Part shown: positions 7,149 through 16,895 of the stretch, one piece after another | Position numbering within the stretch: position 1 is the first letter of the stretch | Layout: each line of letters begins with the position of its first letter | Assembly (NCBI RefSeq): GCF_014208035.1 | Contig: NZ_JACHMK010000001.1 | Coordinates: forward strand, 1,674,001-1,738,000 | Reading direction: 5' to 3' | Origin: Schaalia hyovaginalis | GTDB lineage: Bacteria > Actinomycetota > Actinomycetes > Actinomycetales > Actinomycetaceae | Length of the DNA stretch: 64,000 nucleotides | The notes under the pieces: model-generated | The model's input: the letters and a program-made list of their open reading frames with translations, nothing else | The model's database searches: none | Told to the model about the DNA's origin: nothing | Translations under genes and position numbers: made by a program

Positions 7149-7805
7149 ATGGCATCGATCGACACGATCCGCTCGGGAACCCTCATCGAGCATGAGATCG
7201 AGATCAAGCGCTCGCGCTTCCTCACGACCCTCGGGCGCGTCGACTCGGTCTGCGAGGCGCGCGAGCTCATCGACCTCGTGAAATCCCAGCATCCGCAGGC
7301 GCGCCACAACTGCTCCGCCTACCTCGTCATCGAAGAGGGCCTCAATCCCCAGCAGCATTCGAGCGACGACGGCGAACCCCCGGGAACCGCCGGAACCCCG
7401 ATGCTCGATGCGCTCCGCCTGTCCGGGACCTGGAACGTCTGCGCCGTCGTCACGCGCTATTTCGGCGGGATCCTCCTGGGAGGCGGCGGACTCATCCGCG
7501 CCTACTCCTCCTCCGTCTCCGAAGCCCTCGCCCTCGCGCCCCGCGCCCATATGCGCGATCTCGAAGTGCTCTCCGCTCGCCTGCCCCTGGCCGAAGCGGG
7601 TCGCATCGAAGCCGAATTGCGCGCCGCCGGCGCGACGGTGCTCGATGTCACCTGGAGCGATGACGTCGAGATCCGGATCGGCGTGGAACCGGGTCGAAGC
7701 AGGCCATTCGATTCCCTCGTTGCGGCCTGCACGCAGGGTGTTTCACGTTTCCGGATCGTGGGCACGACCCGCGTTGAAGTGGACGGCCCTTCACCCGAGT
7801 CGTAA
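7149..7805 (+). CDS. YigZ/IMPACT family protein (UPF0029)
   Basis: The ATG at 7149 gives a 218-residue protein of normal family length. The N-terminal domain shows the family signature: KRSRFLTTLGRV, SQHPQARHNCSAYLV, SSDDGEPPGTAGTPML, VVTRYFGGILLGGGGLIRAY. The rest is the ferredoxin-like C-terminal domain. Bacterial members are of uncertain function; the eukaryotic relative IMPACT regulates the kinase GCN2. It is preceded by a 55-residue hypothetical gene with a one-base gap. The 235 bases to cysK show no clear feature. Confidence 0.9.
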   Translation: MASIDTIRSGTLIEHEIEIKRSRFLTTLGRVDSVCEARELIDLVKSQHPQARHNCSAYLVIEEGLNPQQHSSDDGEPPGTAGTPMLDALRLSGTWNVCAVVTRYFGGILLGGGGLIRAYSSSVSEALALAPRAHMRDLEVLSARLPLAEAGRIEAELRAAGATVLDVTWSDDVEIRIGVEPGRSRPFDSLVAACTQGVSRFRIVGTTRVEVDGPSPES

Positions 7806-8040
7806 AGTTTTCAACGTGATCGGATACCGGAACAGCGAAGCGCGCCTGGCCCTTGCAGGTGTCGCGGTTTCCGCGTACCCGTGTCAGTGTCCTGCGGGCG
7901 AATGACCTTCATGACGCGTCATCGCGTCGTCATTCGTCCTGTATCGCCACCCGCCCCGGCGCGTGCGCCGCATGCCTGAGCACGATCCTCAACGGCGCAC
8001 CCCTCCCCCTCGCCTCCACTGCATTCATCAGGAGAACACC

Positions 8041-8973
8041 ATGTCGCACATCGCTTCCAACGTCGCAGAACTCATCGGCTCCACCCCCCTCGTCCGCCTC
8101 AACCGCGTGACCGGCGAGGACGTCGACGTCGTCGCCAAGATCGAGGCCTTCAACCCCGCGTCCTCGGTCAAGGACCGCATCGCCGCCTCGATCATCGATG
8201 CGGCCGAGGCCTCGGGCGAGCTCGCCCCCGGAGGCACGATCATCGAAGCGACCTCGGGCAACACCGGTATCGCCCTGTCGATGGTCGGCGCCGCCCGCGG
8301 CTACAAGGTCGTCATCGTCATGCCCTCCTCGATGTCCGTCGAGCGCCGCATGATCGTGCGCGCATTCGGCGCCGAGCTCGTCCTCACCGACCCCAAGGGC
8401 GGCGTCGCCGCGGCCGTCGCCGAGGCCGAGCGGATCCGCGACGAGCGCTCCGGATCGATCATCGCCTCCCAGTTCGCCAATCCCGCGAACCCGGCAATCC
8501 ACGCCGCGACCACCGGCGAGGAGATCTGGGCCGATACCGACGGCGCCGTCGACGTCTTCGTCGCGGGCGTCGGCACGGGCGGAACGATCTCCGGAGTGGC
8601 CAAGGCCCTCAAGGCCCACAACCCCGACATCCGCGTGATCGCCGTCCAGCCGGCCGAGTCGCCCATCCTCACCGGCGGGAACCCCGCCCCGCACGGCATC
8701 CAGGGCCTCATGCCGAATTTCCTCCCCGAGAACTACAACGGGCAGATCGTCGACGAGGTCGTCTCCATCGACACCGCCACCGCGATGACCTACGCGCGCC
8801 GCGCCGCCGCCGAGGAGGGGCTGCTCGTGGGCATCTCCTCGGGCGCCGCGCTCGCCGGCACCGCCGAGGTCGCGGCCCGGCCCGAATTCGCGGGCAAGCG
8901 CATCGTGACCCTCCTGCCCGACACGGGCGAGCGCTACCTCTCGACGAAGCTCTTCGAGGACCTCGTCGACTGA
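8041..8973 (+). CDS. cysK: Cysteine synthase A (O-acetylserine sulfhydrylase)
   Basis: This PLP enzyme makes L-cysteine from O-acetylserine and sulfide. The 310 residues start SHIASNVAELIGSTPLV. The PLP lysine is in NPASSVKDRI (Lys44), the substrate loop is TSGNTG (71-76), and the phosphate-binding glycine loop is GVGTGGTISG. CAGGAG precedes the ATG. cysE, which makes O-acetylserine, follows 120 bases later, so the last two steps of cysteine synthesis lie side by side. A 13-bp hairpin between them may uncouple their expression. Confidence 0.95.
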   Translation: MSHIASNVAELIGSTPLVRLNRVTGEDVDVVAKIEAFNPASSVKDRIAASIIDAAEASGELAPGGTIIEATSGNTGIALSMVGAARGYKVVIVMPSSMSVERRMIVRAFGAELVLTDPKGGVAAAVAEAERIRDERSGSIIASQFANPANPAIHAATTGEEIWADTDGAVDVFVAGVGTGGTISGVAKALKAHNPDIRVIAVQPAESPILTGGNPAPHGIQGLMPNFLPENYNGQIVDEVVSIDTATAMTYARRAAAEEGLLVGISSGAALAGTAEVAARPEFAGKRIVTLLPDTGERYLSTKLFEDLVD

Positions 8974-8981
8974 AGCCCGGA

Positions 8982-9014
8982 CGGGGCTCGCGGCCCATCG
9001 AGCCGCGAGCCCCG
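8982..9014 (+). terminator. GC-rich hairpin after cysK
   Basis: CGGGGCTCGCGGC (8982-8994) pairs perfectly with 9002-9014 across a 7-base loop, nine bases after the cysK stop. No T run follows, so it is either a weak U-less terminator or an RNA-stabilising structure. Confidence 0.55.
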
Positions 9015-9093
9015 CTCCCGCAGGCACCCCTCCGAAGACTCCCCGCTACGAGGCGGGATAGACTGAGCAGAACCTCGCACGAAGGACACGCGC

Positions 9094-9702
9094 ATGCCGT
9101 TGAACCCCCGCAGGGCCTTTCAGCTCCTCAAGGAAGATCTTCAGACCGCGCGTCGCCGCGACCCCGCGGCCACCTCCACCCTCGAAGTGGCCCTCACCTA
9201 TCCCGGAGTCCACGCCCTGTGGGCGCACCGCGTCTCGCATGCGCTCTGGCGGCGAGGGGCCCATCTGCCCGCCAGGATGCTCTCCTCGGCGAGCCGCTCC
9301 GTCACCGGAGTCGACATCCATCCCGCCGCGCGGATCGGCAGACGCGTCTTCATCGACCATGCGACCGGCGTCGTGATCGGGGCTACCGCCGAGGTCGGCG
9401 AAGACGTCGTCATCTTCCACGGCGTGACCCTCGGCGGCGTGTCGATGACCCCGGGCAAGCGCCATCCCACCGTCGGCGATCACGTGATGATCGGGGCGGG
9501 AGCGAAGGTCCTCGGCCCGATCACGATCGGGAACGGCGTGAAGGTCGGGGCGAACGCCGTCGTCGTCAAGGACGTGCCCTGCGGCAATGTCGCCATCGGC
9601 GTCCCGGCCCGCCTCATCCCCAAGGCCTGCGAGGACACGGAGGACGACGACCTCATCATCGACCCCTCCTACTTCCTCACCGAGCCCGAGCTCTACATCT
9701 GA
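9094..9702 (+). CDS. cysE: Serine O-acetyltransferase
   Basis: This hexapeptide-repeat acyltransferase makes O-acetylserine from serine and acetyl-CoA. The 202 residues have a helical N-terminal half, then the left-handed beta-helix. Catalytic elements are visible: [37 protein letters not shown]. The length fits the short EpsC-type class. It probably forms cysteine synthase complexes with the upstream cysK product; the C-terminus ends in Ile (ELYI), the residue family members insert into the CysK active site. Confidence 0.93.
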   Translation: MPLNPRRAFQLLKEDLQTARRRDPAATSTLEVALTYPGVHALWAHRVSHALWRRGAHLPARMLSSASRSVTGVDIHPAARIGRRVFIDHATGVVIGATAEVGEDVVIFHGVTLGGVSMTPGKRHPTVGDHVMIGAGAKVLGPITIGNGVKVGANAVVVKDVPCGNVAIGVPARLIPKACEDTEDDDLIIDPSYFLTEPELYI

Positions 9703-9799
9703 CAGACCCCGGTGCCCCCTCCTGCGGGCGCTCGCGATCCCGACGCGCGGAACGGATGGAAAACCCGCGCATGTGATGCGCGCCACCTATGCTGGATTC

Positions 9800-10291
9800 A
9801 TGGAACAGCGCACACTTCACGCACAGGTGGATGCGTTGACCGATGTCGATCGCCCGGCAGGAGTCGAGATCGCGACGCTCACCCGTTACGACATCCCCGT
9901 GCTCGCGGTCCTCGACCTGGACGCCTACGGCTTCGAGACGACCCCCGAAGCACTCCTCCAGGCCTCCGAAGAGCTCCGCATGACCTTCGACGGCGCATTC
10001 GGCGCGACGACGGACGACTCCTTCGTCGGAGCCTGGGACGGGGGCACCCTGGTCGGGGCGATCCTCGTCGTCCGCGAATCGCCCTGGGACGACGCACCCG
10101 ACGGCCCCTTCGTCGTCGACCTCATCGTCGACCCCGAGTACCGCAGACGCGGCATCGCCACCGCCCTCGTCGGCGAGATCGCACGGCGCTGCAAGGACTG
10201 GGGGTACGACTCGCTCGCCCTGAGGATCGACGCGCGGCACGCGGGCGCCGCCGAACTCTACGACGACCTCGGCTTCGAGGACGTCGACTGA
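9800..10291 (+). CDS. GNAT family N-acetyltransferase
   Basis: A 163-residue protein carries the GNAT acetyl-CoA motif A: VVDLIVDPEYRRRGIATALV, and the C-terminal ALRIDARHAGAAELYDDLGF. The substrate cannot be deduced. The ATG at 9800 is preferred to ATG 9774. TATGCT at 9788-9793 would place a transcription start at or next to this codon, suggesting a leaderless message; no ribosome binding site is visible. It is convergent with the downstream glycosylase gene with only 22 bases between the stops. Confidence 0.8.
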   Translation: MEQRTLHAQVDALTDVDRPAGVEIATLTRYDIPVLAVLDLDAYGFETTPEALLQASEELRMTFDGAFGATTDDSFVGAWDGGTLVGAILVVRESPWDDAPDGPFVVDLIVDPEYRRRGIATALVGEIARRCKDWGYDSLALRIDARHAGAAELYDDLGFEDVD

Positions 10292-10313
10292 CCCCGCCCC
10301 TTCGCTCAGCGGC

Positions 10314-11276
10314 TCACCTCTGGCACGACGGGCACCAGAACAGGCGCCGGTTCTGCATGAGCGCCTCGCGGATCGGCGTGCCGCAACGCAGGCAGGGCCT
10401 GCCCGTGCGGTGATACACGTACCAGCGCGAGGCCTCCTCATCGCCTTCGAGGGGAGGATCCGGGGCCTCATCGGGATCCATGGTCTCCAGACGGCCCGCG
10501 GCCAAGCCGCGATTCATGAGATCGCAGATCAGCACCCACAGCTCCTTCAAGCGCTTGACGGAGACATTCGCACCCTTGCGATGCGGTGAGATCCCCGCGA
10601 GGAACAGGGCGTCGGCGCGATAGATGTTCCCCACGCCCGCGATGATCGACTGGTCCATCACGATCTCGCCAATCGCCCGCTTCTTCGCATGAGCCGTCTC
10701 GGCGAAGCGCGCGGCAGCATCCTCATCATCCCGCGCGCCGCGTTCTAAAGGATCGGGGCCGAGCCGCGCCTCGACCGCCTCGCGCTCGGCGTCCGTGATG
10801 AGCTCGCAGCGATTCGGGCCGACGAGATCGGCGACCGCATGCGCGTTGTACATGCGGAAACGGACCTGGCCCACCGGCTCGGGCGGCTCCCAGGTGCCCG
10901 CTTCGGCCTCGCCGAAGCCCTCCCCCCATCGGGTCTCCGAATGGCCGTTCCACTCCCCCGCCGGAACGGGGGGCACGCGGTGCGCCACGCCGTAGCCCTC
11001 GTCGACGACGGTCTCGTCGCCGTTGAAGCGCCACCACCCGTAGAGCCCCAGGTGGATGTGCATCCACTCCTCGGGAGGCCCCTCGCCTTCGCCCTCGGCG
11101 ACGAAGCCGATGAACATGTGCTTGCCGTGAACGCGGACGGCCTGAAGGATCTTCCCGTCGATCCGGGCCGCAGAAGCGGCGAAGCGGCCCTGCGGCGACG
11201 ATGCGACGACCCCGCCGCCCTCGAAGAGCTCGGTGATCGTTCCTGCGAGCCGACGAATCGCATCGCCTTCGGGCAT
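10314..11276 (-). CDS. nei: Fpg/Nei family DNA glycosylase
   Basis: The start is fixed by the catalytic N-terminus MPEGD: Pro2 is the nucleophile and Glu3 the acid in this family. AAGGAGGCGAC lies upstream. The 320 residues include the H2TH region (IIAGVGNIYRADALFLAGI) and a C-terminal zinc finger (CLRCGTPI...WCPSCQ). Family members excise oxidised pyrimidines or purines and nick the strand. The closest form appears to be the actinobacterial Nei2 type, judged by the DAIRRLA start and the mid-protein insert. It lies downstream of leuS on the same strand, 86 bases away. Confidence 0.9.
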   Translation of the reverse strand: MPEGDAIRRLAGTITELFEGGGVVASSPQGRFAASAARIDGKILQAVRVHGKHMFIGFVAEGEGEGPPEEWMHIHLGLYGWWRFNGDETVVDEGYGVAHRVPPVPAGEWNGHSETRWGEGFGEAEAGTWEPPEPVGQVRFRMYNAHAVADLVGPNRCELITDAEREAVEARLGPDPLERGARDDEDAAARFAETAHAKKRAIGEIVMDQSIIAGVGNIYRADALFLAGISPHRKGANVSVKRLKELWVLICDLMNRGLAAGRLETMDPDEAPDPPLEGDEEASRWYVYHRTGRPCLRCGTPIREALMQNRRLFWCPSCQR

Positions 11277-11362
11277 GTCGCCTCCTTCATCTCGGCTCCG
11301 CGGCACGACCCCATGAATGCGGCCCCCCGAATCGAATCGAGGGGCCGCACCATCGCGGATCA

Positions 11363-14293
11363 TCAGCGCGGAAGCACCACGTTCACCAGCGAAGGGGCGC
11401 GCACGATCACCTTCAGCGGATCGCGGCCGTCGAGCAGCTTGACGATCGGCCCCTGGGCGAGCGCCTCCTCACGCAATTCATCTTCGCCGATCGAGGGCGA
11501 AACTTCGAGGCGAGCGCGCACCTTGCCGTTGACCTGGACGATCGCCGTCACCGTCTCCTCGATGAGGAGGGACTCGTCGGCGACGACCGGGAAGGGCTCA
11601 CGGGCGAGGGATTCGGCGTGCCCGAGACGCATCCACAGCTCCTCGGCGATGTGCGGGGCCACCGGGGAGACCATGAGGATGAGCACCTCGACCGCCTCGC
11701 GCGGAGCGGCTTCAAGGCCGGTCAGGTGGTTGTTGAGAACGATGAGCTTCGCGATCGCCGTGTTCACGCGCATGTTCTCGTACTCGACCGTGACATCCGC
11801 GATCGTGCGCGCGACGAGGCGCTTCGTCTCGAGATCCGCCTCGCCCTCGCTGATCGTGAGCTCACCGGTCTCCTCGTCGACGACATTGCGCCACAGGCGC
11901 TGGAGGAAGCGCTGCGAGCCGACGACCGCGCGGGTCTCCCAGGGGCGCGAAAGGTCGAGCGGGCCCATGCTCATCTCGTACACACGGAAGACGTCGGCGC
12001 CGTAGGCCTCGTACATCTCATCGGGCGTGACGATGTTCTTCAGGGACTTGCCCATCTTCCCGTACTCGCGGTTGACGGGCTCGCCCCTGTAGGTGAATCC
12101 GGCGATCTCATCGCCCTCGACCTCGTCGGCGGGGACGTACTGGCCGCGCGCGTCGGTGTAGGCGTAAGCCTGGACGTAACCCTGGTTGAAGAGGGTGTGG
12201 TAGGGCTCGGCATCCGGGACGTGCCCGAGGTCGAAGAGGACCTTCTGCCAGAAGCGCGAATAGAGCAGGTGGAGCACCGCGTGCTCGACGCCGCCGACGT
12301 ACAGGTCGGTGCCGCCGGACTCCTTGCCCTCGCGCCCGCCCATCCAGTAGGCCAGGTTCTCCGGAGCGGCGAGGGCGTCGTCGTTCTTCGGGTCGGTGTA
12401 GCGCATCTCGTACCAGCACGAACCGGCCCACTGGGGCATCGTGTTCGTCTCGCGACGGTAGGTCCTCGGTCCGTCGCCGAGGTCGAGCTCGACATTCACC
12501 CACTCCTCGGCGCGGCCGAGCGGCGCCTCGGGCTCGGAGTCCGCATCGTCGGGATCGAAGGTCCGCGGCGAGTAGTCGGAGACCTCGGGAAGCTCGACGG
12601 GGAGCTGGTCCTCGGGCAGGGCGTGCGGCAGGCCGTCCTCGTCCCACACGATCGGGAAAGGCTCGCCCCAGTAGCGCTGACGCGAGAAGAGCCAGTCGCG
12701 CAGACGGTAGGTCACCGCTTTGCGACCGACCCCCTTCTCCTCGAGCCAGGCGATCATCGCCGCCTTCGCCTCGTCCTTGCCGAGGCCGTCGAGCGAGACC
12801 TCGTCATTGCGCGAGTCCACGGCGACGCCGTCTCCGACGTAGGCGCTCTCGGACAGGTCATGACCGTAAGGATCCTCGGCCGGGCCGATCGTCCGGATGA
12901 CCTCGAGCTCGTACTTGCGGGCGAACTCCCAGTCGCGATCGTCATGGGCGGGCACCGCCATGATCGCGCCGGTCCCGTAACCCCACAGGACGTAATCGGC
13001 GACGAAGACCGGGATCTCGCGGCCGTTCACCGGGTCCACTCCGAAGAAACCGGTGAAGACGCCGGTCTTGACGCGCTCTTCGTCGGCGCGCTCCGCCTCG
13101 GACTTGGAGGCGGCCTGGGCGCGGTAGGCGGCGACCGCCTCGCGCGGACTCGCAGCTCCACCGGTCCAGGCGCCCTTCGTGCCCTCGGGCCACTGCGCGG
13201 GAACGGTGAGCATCTCGGCGTCCTGGGCGTCGCCGGCGAAGGTGCCGCCCAGGATCGGGTGCTCGGGCGCGACGACCATGAAGGTCGCTCCGAACAGGGT
13301 GTCGGGACGCGTCGTGTAGACCTCGAGCTCCCTCGGGGCCGCGCCCGCGCCCTCGGCGCCGGGCACCGGGAAGACGACGCGCGCGCCCTCGGAGCGGCCG
13401 ATCCAGTTGCGCTGCATCGCACGGACCTTATCGGGCCAGTCGATCGTGTCGAGGTCGTCGGCGAGGCGCTTGCCGTAGGCGGTGATCCGCATCATCCACT
13501 GGCGCAGGCTCCGCTTGAAGACCGGGTAGTTGCCGCGCTCGGAACGGCCGTCGGCCGTGACCTCCTCATTCGCGAGGACGGTGCCCAGGCCCGGGCACCA
13601 GTTGACGGGCGCCTCGGAGACGTAGGCGAGGCGGAAGGAATCGACGACCTTCGCGCGTTCGACGCGATCGAGCTCCGCCCAGGCCCGGCCGTCGGGAACG
13701 GCGACCTCACCGGAGGCCAGCTTCGCCTCGAGTTCTCCGATCGGACGGGCAGCGCCGAGGGAGCCGTCGGGAGCCGTCGCGGTCTCATCGAACCAGGAGT
13801 TGAAGATCTGGAGGAAGATCCACTGCGTCCACTTCACGTACTCGGTGTCCGTCGTTGCGAGCGAGCGGCGCCGGTCGTGGGACAGGCCGAGGCGACGGAG
13901 CTGACGGCGCATGTTCGCGATGTTCTGCTCGGTCGTGATCCGCGGATGCTGGCCCGTCTGGACCGCGTACTGCTCGGCGGGCAGGCCGAAGGCGTCGTAG
14001 CCCATCGTGTAGAGGACGTTCTCGCCCTTCATCCGGTGGAAGCGCGCCACGGTGTCGGTCGCGATGTACCCGAGCGGGTGGCCGACGTGCAGGCCCTTGC
14101 CCGAGGGGTAGGGGAACATGTCGAGGAGGAAGAAGGGCTTCGCCTCCGAAAGGGGGCCAGCGAAGTCGCCGACCGGGTTGTCCGCGTTGAAGGTCCCCCG
14201 CTCGTCCCACCGGTCCTGCCACGCGGTCTCGATATCGCCTGCGAGTTCAGCGGTGTACCGATGTGCGGGTTCCATGCCCGGCGTCTGGCTCAT
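11363..14293 (-). CDS. leuS: Leucyl-tRNA synthetase
   Basis: This class I synthetase attaches leucine to tRNA-Leu. The 976 residues contain HVGHPLGY (HIGH signature) near residue 70, an editing (CP1) domain in the middle, and KMGKSLKN (KMSKS signature) near residue 743. The protein is longer than the roughly 860-residue enterobacterial enzyme, with extra segments in the editing region, as is common in actinobacteria. The ATG at 14293 has GGAGGG upstream. No T-box leader was recognised in the 120 bases between it and the divergent HIT gene. Confidence 0.97.
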   Translation of the reverse strand: MSQTPGMEPAHRYTAELAGDIETAWQDRWDERGTFNADNPVGDFAGPLSEAKPFFLLDMFPYPSGKGLHVGHPLGYIATDTVARFHRMKGENVLYTMGYDAFGLPAEQYAVQTGQHPRITTEQNIANMRRQLRRLGLSHDRRRSLATTDTEYVKWTQWIFLQIFNSWFDETATAPDGSLGAARPIGELEAKLASGEVAVPDGRAWAELDRVERAKVVDSFRLAYVSEAPVNWCPGLGTVLANEEVTADGRSERGNYPVFKRSLRQWMMRITAYGKRLADDLDTIDWPDKVRAMQRNWIGRSEGARVVFPVPGAEGAGAAPRELEVYTTRPDTLFGATFMVVAPEHPILGGTFAGDAQDAEMLTVPAQWPEGTKGAWTGGAASPREAVAAYRAQAASKSEAERADEERVKTGVFTGFFGVDPVNGREIPVFVADYVLWGYGTGAIMAVPAHDDRDWEFARKYELEVIRTIGPAEDPYGHDLSESAYVGDGVAVDSRNDEVSLDGLGKDEAKAAMIAWLEEKGVGRKAVTYRLRDWLFSRQRYWGEPFPIVWDEDGLPHALPEDQLPVELPEVSDYSPRTFDPDDADSEPEAPLGRAEEWVNVELDLGDGPRTYRRETNTMPQWAGSCWYEMRYTDPKNDDALAAPENLAYWMGGREGKESGGTDLYVGGVEHAVLHLLYSRFWQKVLFDLGHVPDAEPYHTLFNQGYVQAYAYTDARGQYVPADEVEGDEIAGFTYRGEPVNREYGKMGKSLKNIVTPDEMYEAYGADVFRVYEMSMGPLDLSRPWETRAVVGSQRFLQRLWRNVVDEETGELTISEGEADLETKRLVARTIADVTVEYENMRVNTAIAKLIVLNNHLTGLEAAPREAVEVLILMVSPVAPHIAEELWMRLGHAESLAREPFPVVADESLLIEETVTAIVQVNGKVRARLEVSPSIGEDELREEALAQGPIVKLLDGRDPLKVIVRAPSLVNVVLPR

Positions 14294-14414
14294 ATGGGGC
14301 CCTCCCCTTCTCCACTTTCGACATGTGCGACCCTGACAAGGGTAGACCATCGCCTCCTCGCCAAGCCCCGGCGCCCACTGGTCGGAGCGGGGTGGAAGGG
14401 GTGAGAATGAGCGC

Positions 14415-14861
14415 ATGACAACCGTCTTCGAGAAGATCATCTCCGGCGAATGGGCCGGACGCTTCGTGTGGGCCGACGAGGTGTGCGTCGCCTTCGCCAC
14501 GATCGAGCCGACCGCGCCCGGCCACGTCCTCGTCGTCCCGCGCGAGCCGTACCCGAAATGGACCGACGCCCCGACCGACGTCGCCTCCCACCTCATGCGC
14601 GTCGCCCGCATCATCGGCCTCGCCCAGGAGAAGGCCTTCGGGGTGCCGAGGGCGGGCCTGGTCATCGCGGGTTTCGAGGTGCCGCACACTCATCTTCATG
14701 TGATCCCGCTGCGCACCGAGGCCGATGTCCTCCTTTCGAACGCCGCGCAGGCGAGCGCCGAGGAGCTCGACGAAGCGATGCTCCGTCTGCGCGAAGCGCT
14801 CCTCGCGCAGGGGCACACCGCGCACGTCCCCGAGGACATGGGATCGGCGGCGCGCGCCTGA
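14415..14861 (+). CDS. HIT family nucleotide hydrolase/transferase
   Basis: This 148-residue histidine-triad protein has the start [19 protein letters not shown] and the catalytic motif HTHLHVIP (HxHxH). HIT proteins hydrolyse nucleoside phosphoramidates or related substrates; the natural substrate is unknown. GAGAATGAGCGC precedes the ATG. It diverges from leuS and is convergent with the DtxR-family gene; the segment 14858-14882 across the two stop codons forms a small CTGAACG...CGTTCAG inverted repeat. Confidence 0.92.
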   Translation: MTTVFEKIISGEWAGRFVWADEVCVAFATIEPTAPGHVLVVPREPYPKWTDAPTDVASHLMRVARIIGLAQEKAFGVPRAGLVIAGFEVPHTHLHVIPLRTEADVLLSNAAQASAEELDEAMLRLREALLAQGHTAHVPEDMGSAARA

Positions 14862-14878
14862 ACGAGGCCGCCGCCCGT

Positions 14879-15574
14879 TCAGCCGTCGAGGGGCGTCACC
14901 CGCACGAGTCGGGCGGTCGAACCCGACACGCGGATCCCGGTCCGCTCCTCGACATCGAGGATCAGGCCCTCACCGCGCCGTCGAACGAGCCGCACGCGCG
15001 CATCGAGGCGAAGGCCCGCGGCATCGAGATCGCGCAGCGCCTGCGGGTCCTCATCCGAGAGCCGCGCCACGCTCGCCCACTCCCCCTCGGCCAGGTCCAC
15101 CAGCGGGAGCATCGGCCTGGCCTCCACCGCACCCGCGGCATCGGGAATCGGATCGCCGTGCGGATCGCGATTCGGATGGCCGAGCGCCGCATCGATGTGA
15201 TCGAGAAGACGATCGGTCACGGCATGTTCGAGGATCTCCGCCTCTTCGTGCACCTCGTCCCATTCGAAGTCGAGGTGCTCGTGCAGGTAGGTCTCGAGGA
15301 GCCGATGACGCCGGATCATCGCGATCGCCAGCGCGCGCCCCTCATCCGTGAAGTGCACTCGCCGATAGGGCTCATGCGTGACGAGCCCCTGCGAGGCGAG
15401 CCTCGCGACGTTCTCCGAGGCCGTCGAGGCGACGACCCCCATCCGCACCGCCAAGTCGTTCACGGAGATCCCGTCCTCCCCGGCTTCTTCGCAACTCCAC
15501 ATCGCCTTGAGGTAGTCCTGGGCGACTTGTGTTGCGCGCGGTTCCCCGCCGGACCTGCGAGTCACTCCAGCCAT
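14879..15574 (-). CDS. DtxR/MntR family metal-dependent repressor
   Basis: The ATG at 15574 follows GAGGGG. The 231 residues contain an N-terminal winged helix (ISVNDLAVRMGVVASTASEN; GLVTHEPYRRVHFTDEG), a dimerisation/metal domain (HRLLETYLHEHL, VHEEAEILEHAVTD) and a C-terminal FeoA/SH3-like domain. In the metal motif the position of the DtxR/IdeR cysteine (CxxEH) is Glu (EILEH), as in the manganese sensor MntR, so manganese control is the better guess. Targets are unknown. A manganese-type sensor gene beside tRNA genes gives no further clue. Confidence 0.88.
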   Translation of the reverse strand: MAGVTRRSGGEPRATQVAQDYLKAMWSCEEAGEDGISVNDLAVRMGVVASTASENVARLASQGLVTHEPYRRVHFTDEGRALAIAMIRRHRLLETYLHEHLDFEWDEVHEEAEILEHAVTDRLLDHIDAALGHPNRDPHGDPIPDAAGAVEARPMLPLVDLAEGEWASVARLSDEDPQALRDLDAAGLRLDARVRLVRRRGEGLILDVEERTGIRVSGSTARLVRVTPLDG

Positions 15575-15671
15575 GCGCCCCTCGATTCGATTCTGTGGCG
15601 GTCTTCTCACCACGCATTTTTGCATCGATCCCGCTCTGGCGGTAAAGTGGTGTCTCGGCCGCAAGGCCCCC

Positions 15672-15744
<73 letters not shown>

Positions 15745-15778
15745 CAGCTTCGGAGCGATGATCTCGCTGCGGAGTCCC

Positions 15779-15851
<73 letters not shown>

Positions 15852-15857
15852 CGCGCG

Positions 15858-15893
15858 GCGGCGCGACCGGATCGGTCGCGCCGCTTCTTTTTC
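15858..15893 (+). terminator. Intrinsic terminator after the tRNA-Lys pair
   Basis: GCGGCGCGACCG (15858-15869) pairs perfectly with 15873-15884 across three bases, followed by TTCTTTTTC. Confidence 0.85.
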
Positions 15894-15915
15894 ATTCGCG
15901 CTGCGGGCGGGTGGC

Positions 15916-16013
15916 GACAAGTCGAACACCAGGCCACAGGCAGGCGTCGACAAGTCGAACACCAGCCACGGGCGGGTGGCGACAAGTCGGACAGAGCCGT
16001 TCCCGTCTGAAAC
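15916..16013. repeat. 33-bp period repeat block A (three units)
   Basis: GACAAGTCG recurs at 15916, 15949 and 15981 (spacing 33 and 32) within the longer shared motif GGYGWCAAGTCGRACA. The unit matches block B (16064-16261) in inverted orientation: GGCGACAAGTCGGACA here against GGCAACAACTCGGACA on the opposite strand there. No open reading frame with a convincing start covers it. Confidence 0.75.
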
Positions 16014-16063
16014 GACTGCGAGCGCTGACCTGCGAATACACTCGGCACACCGGTTCATTCCGA

Positions 16064-16261
16064 CCGAGTTGTTGCCAAGACTAAAACAGGGCATGTCCGA
16101 GTTGTTGTCACCCTTGAAACGGGCTGCGACCGAGTTGTTGCCAAGGCTGAAACAGGGCATGTCCGAGATGTCGCCGCAGCCCGAACAAGCTCCGCCCGAG
16201 ACGTCGCCGAGGTTGCAACAGACTGCGCCCGGCTCATCACCGACCCCGAGTCCGGCGCACA
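16064..16261. repeat. 33-bp period repeat block B (six units)
   Basis: Units start with CCGAG or CCGG at 16064, 16097, 16130, 16163, 16196 and 16229, an exact 33-bp period. Units 1 and 3 are almost identical (CCGAGTTGTTGCCAAG, then AAACAGGGCATGT); later units are more diverged. Most frames stay open because 33 is a multiple of three, but codon content and missing starts argue against a gene. With block A this fills the 467 bases between tRNA-Lys and bcp. Confidence 0.8.
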
Positions 16262-16318
16262 GCCCCGCCCTCGTCACCCGGGATCCTCAAATCCCGAGCA
16301 GGTCCCGGCCGAATACGC

Positions 16319-16795
16319 CTAGGCGTCGAGGCCGAGCTCCTTGCGCAGGCGCGCCACATGCCCGGTCGCCTTCACGTTGTACTTCGCGAGCCGGACGAGA
16401 CCGTCCCTGCCGACGACGACCGTCGAACGGATGATCCCCTCGTAGACCCTGCCGTAATTCTTCTTCTCGCCCCACGCGCCCCAGGCGAGAAGAATCTCAT
16501 GCTCGGGATCGGACACGAGGGGGAAGTTGAGCGACTGCTTCTCGGCGAAGCGCTCGAGAGCGGGCATCGGATCGGCGCTCACGCCGATCACCGCGTAGCC
16601 CGCGCCCTTGAGCGAATTGAGCGAGTCCCTGAAATCGCAGGCCTCGGTCGTGCAGCCGGGAGTCGAGGCCTTCGGATAGAAGTAGACGACGACCCCTTCA
16701 ACCGCCTGAGCGAGGAGCCCCGACAAAGTGATCGTCCCCTGCGTGGATTCCGCGGTGAAATCGGGCGCTTGCGCGCCTTCGCTGAGCTGTGCCAT
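16319..16795 (-). CDS. bcp: Thioredoxin-dependent thiol peroxidase (Bcp/PrxQ)
   Basis: This 158-residue peroxiredoxin reduces hydrogen and organic peroxides in the cytoplasm. The start at 16795 gives MAQLSEGAQAPDF. The motif YPKASTPGCTTEACDF holds the peroxidatic cysteine and, five residues later, the resolving cysteine, as in atypical two-Cys PrxQ. It is divergent from the NhaC antiporter gene, with 100 bases between them, and lies downstream of the 33-bp repeat field. Confidence 0.93.
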   Translation of the reverse strand: MAQLSEGAQAPDFTAESTQGTITLSGLLAQAVEGVVVYFYPKASTPGCTTEACDFRDSLNSLKGAGYAVIGVSADPMPALERFAEKQSLNFPLVSDPEHEILLAWGAWGEKKNYGRVYEGIIRSTVVVGRDGLVRLAKYNVKATGHVARLRKELGLDA

Positions 16796-16895
16796 GGTCG
16801 AGAGTCTAGAGCCGTCCGAATAGGATCGCCCGACGACGCCCGACGCCTCCTTTGCCTTAGCCTGGTCGCATTCCAGTCCTCGGAAGGAGCGCACC

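Noticed and set aside
14294..14414. T-box or amino-acid attenuator upstream of leuS (and upstream of trpS at 25413-25442).
   Set aside because: The gaps are too short and no T-box sequence or antiterminator pairing is visible.
16064..16261. CRISPR array.
   Set aside because: Repeats are contiguous and diverging with no unique spacers, and no cas genes are nearby.
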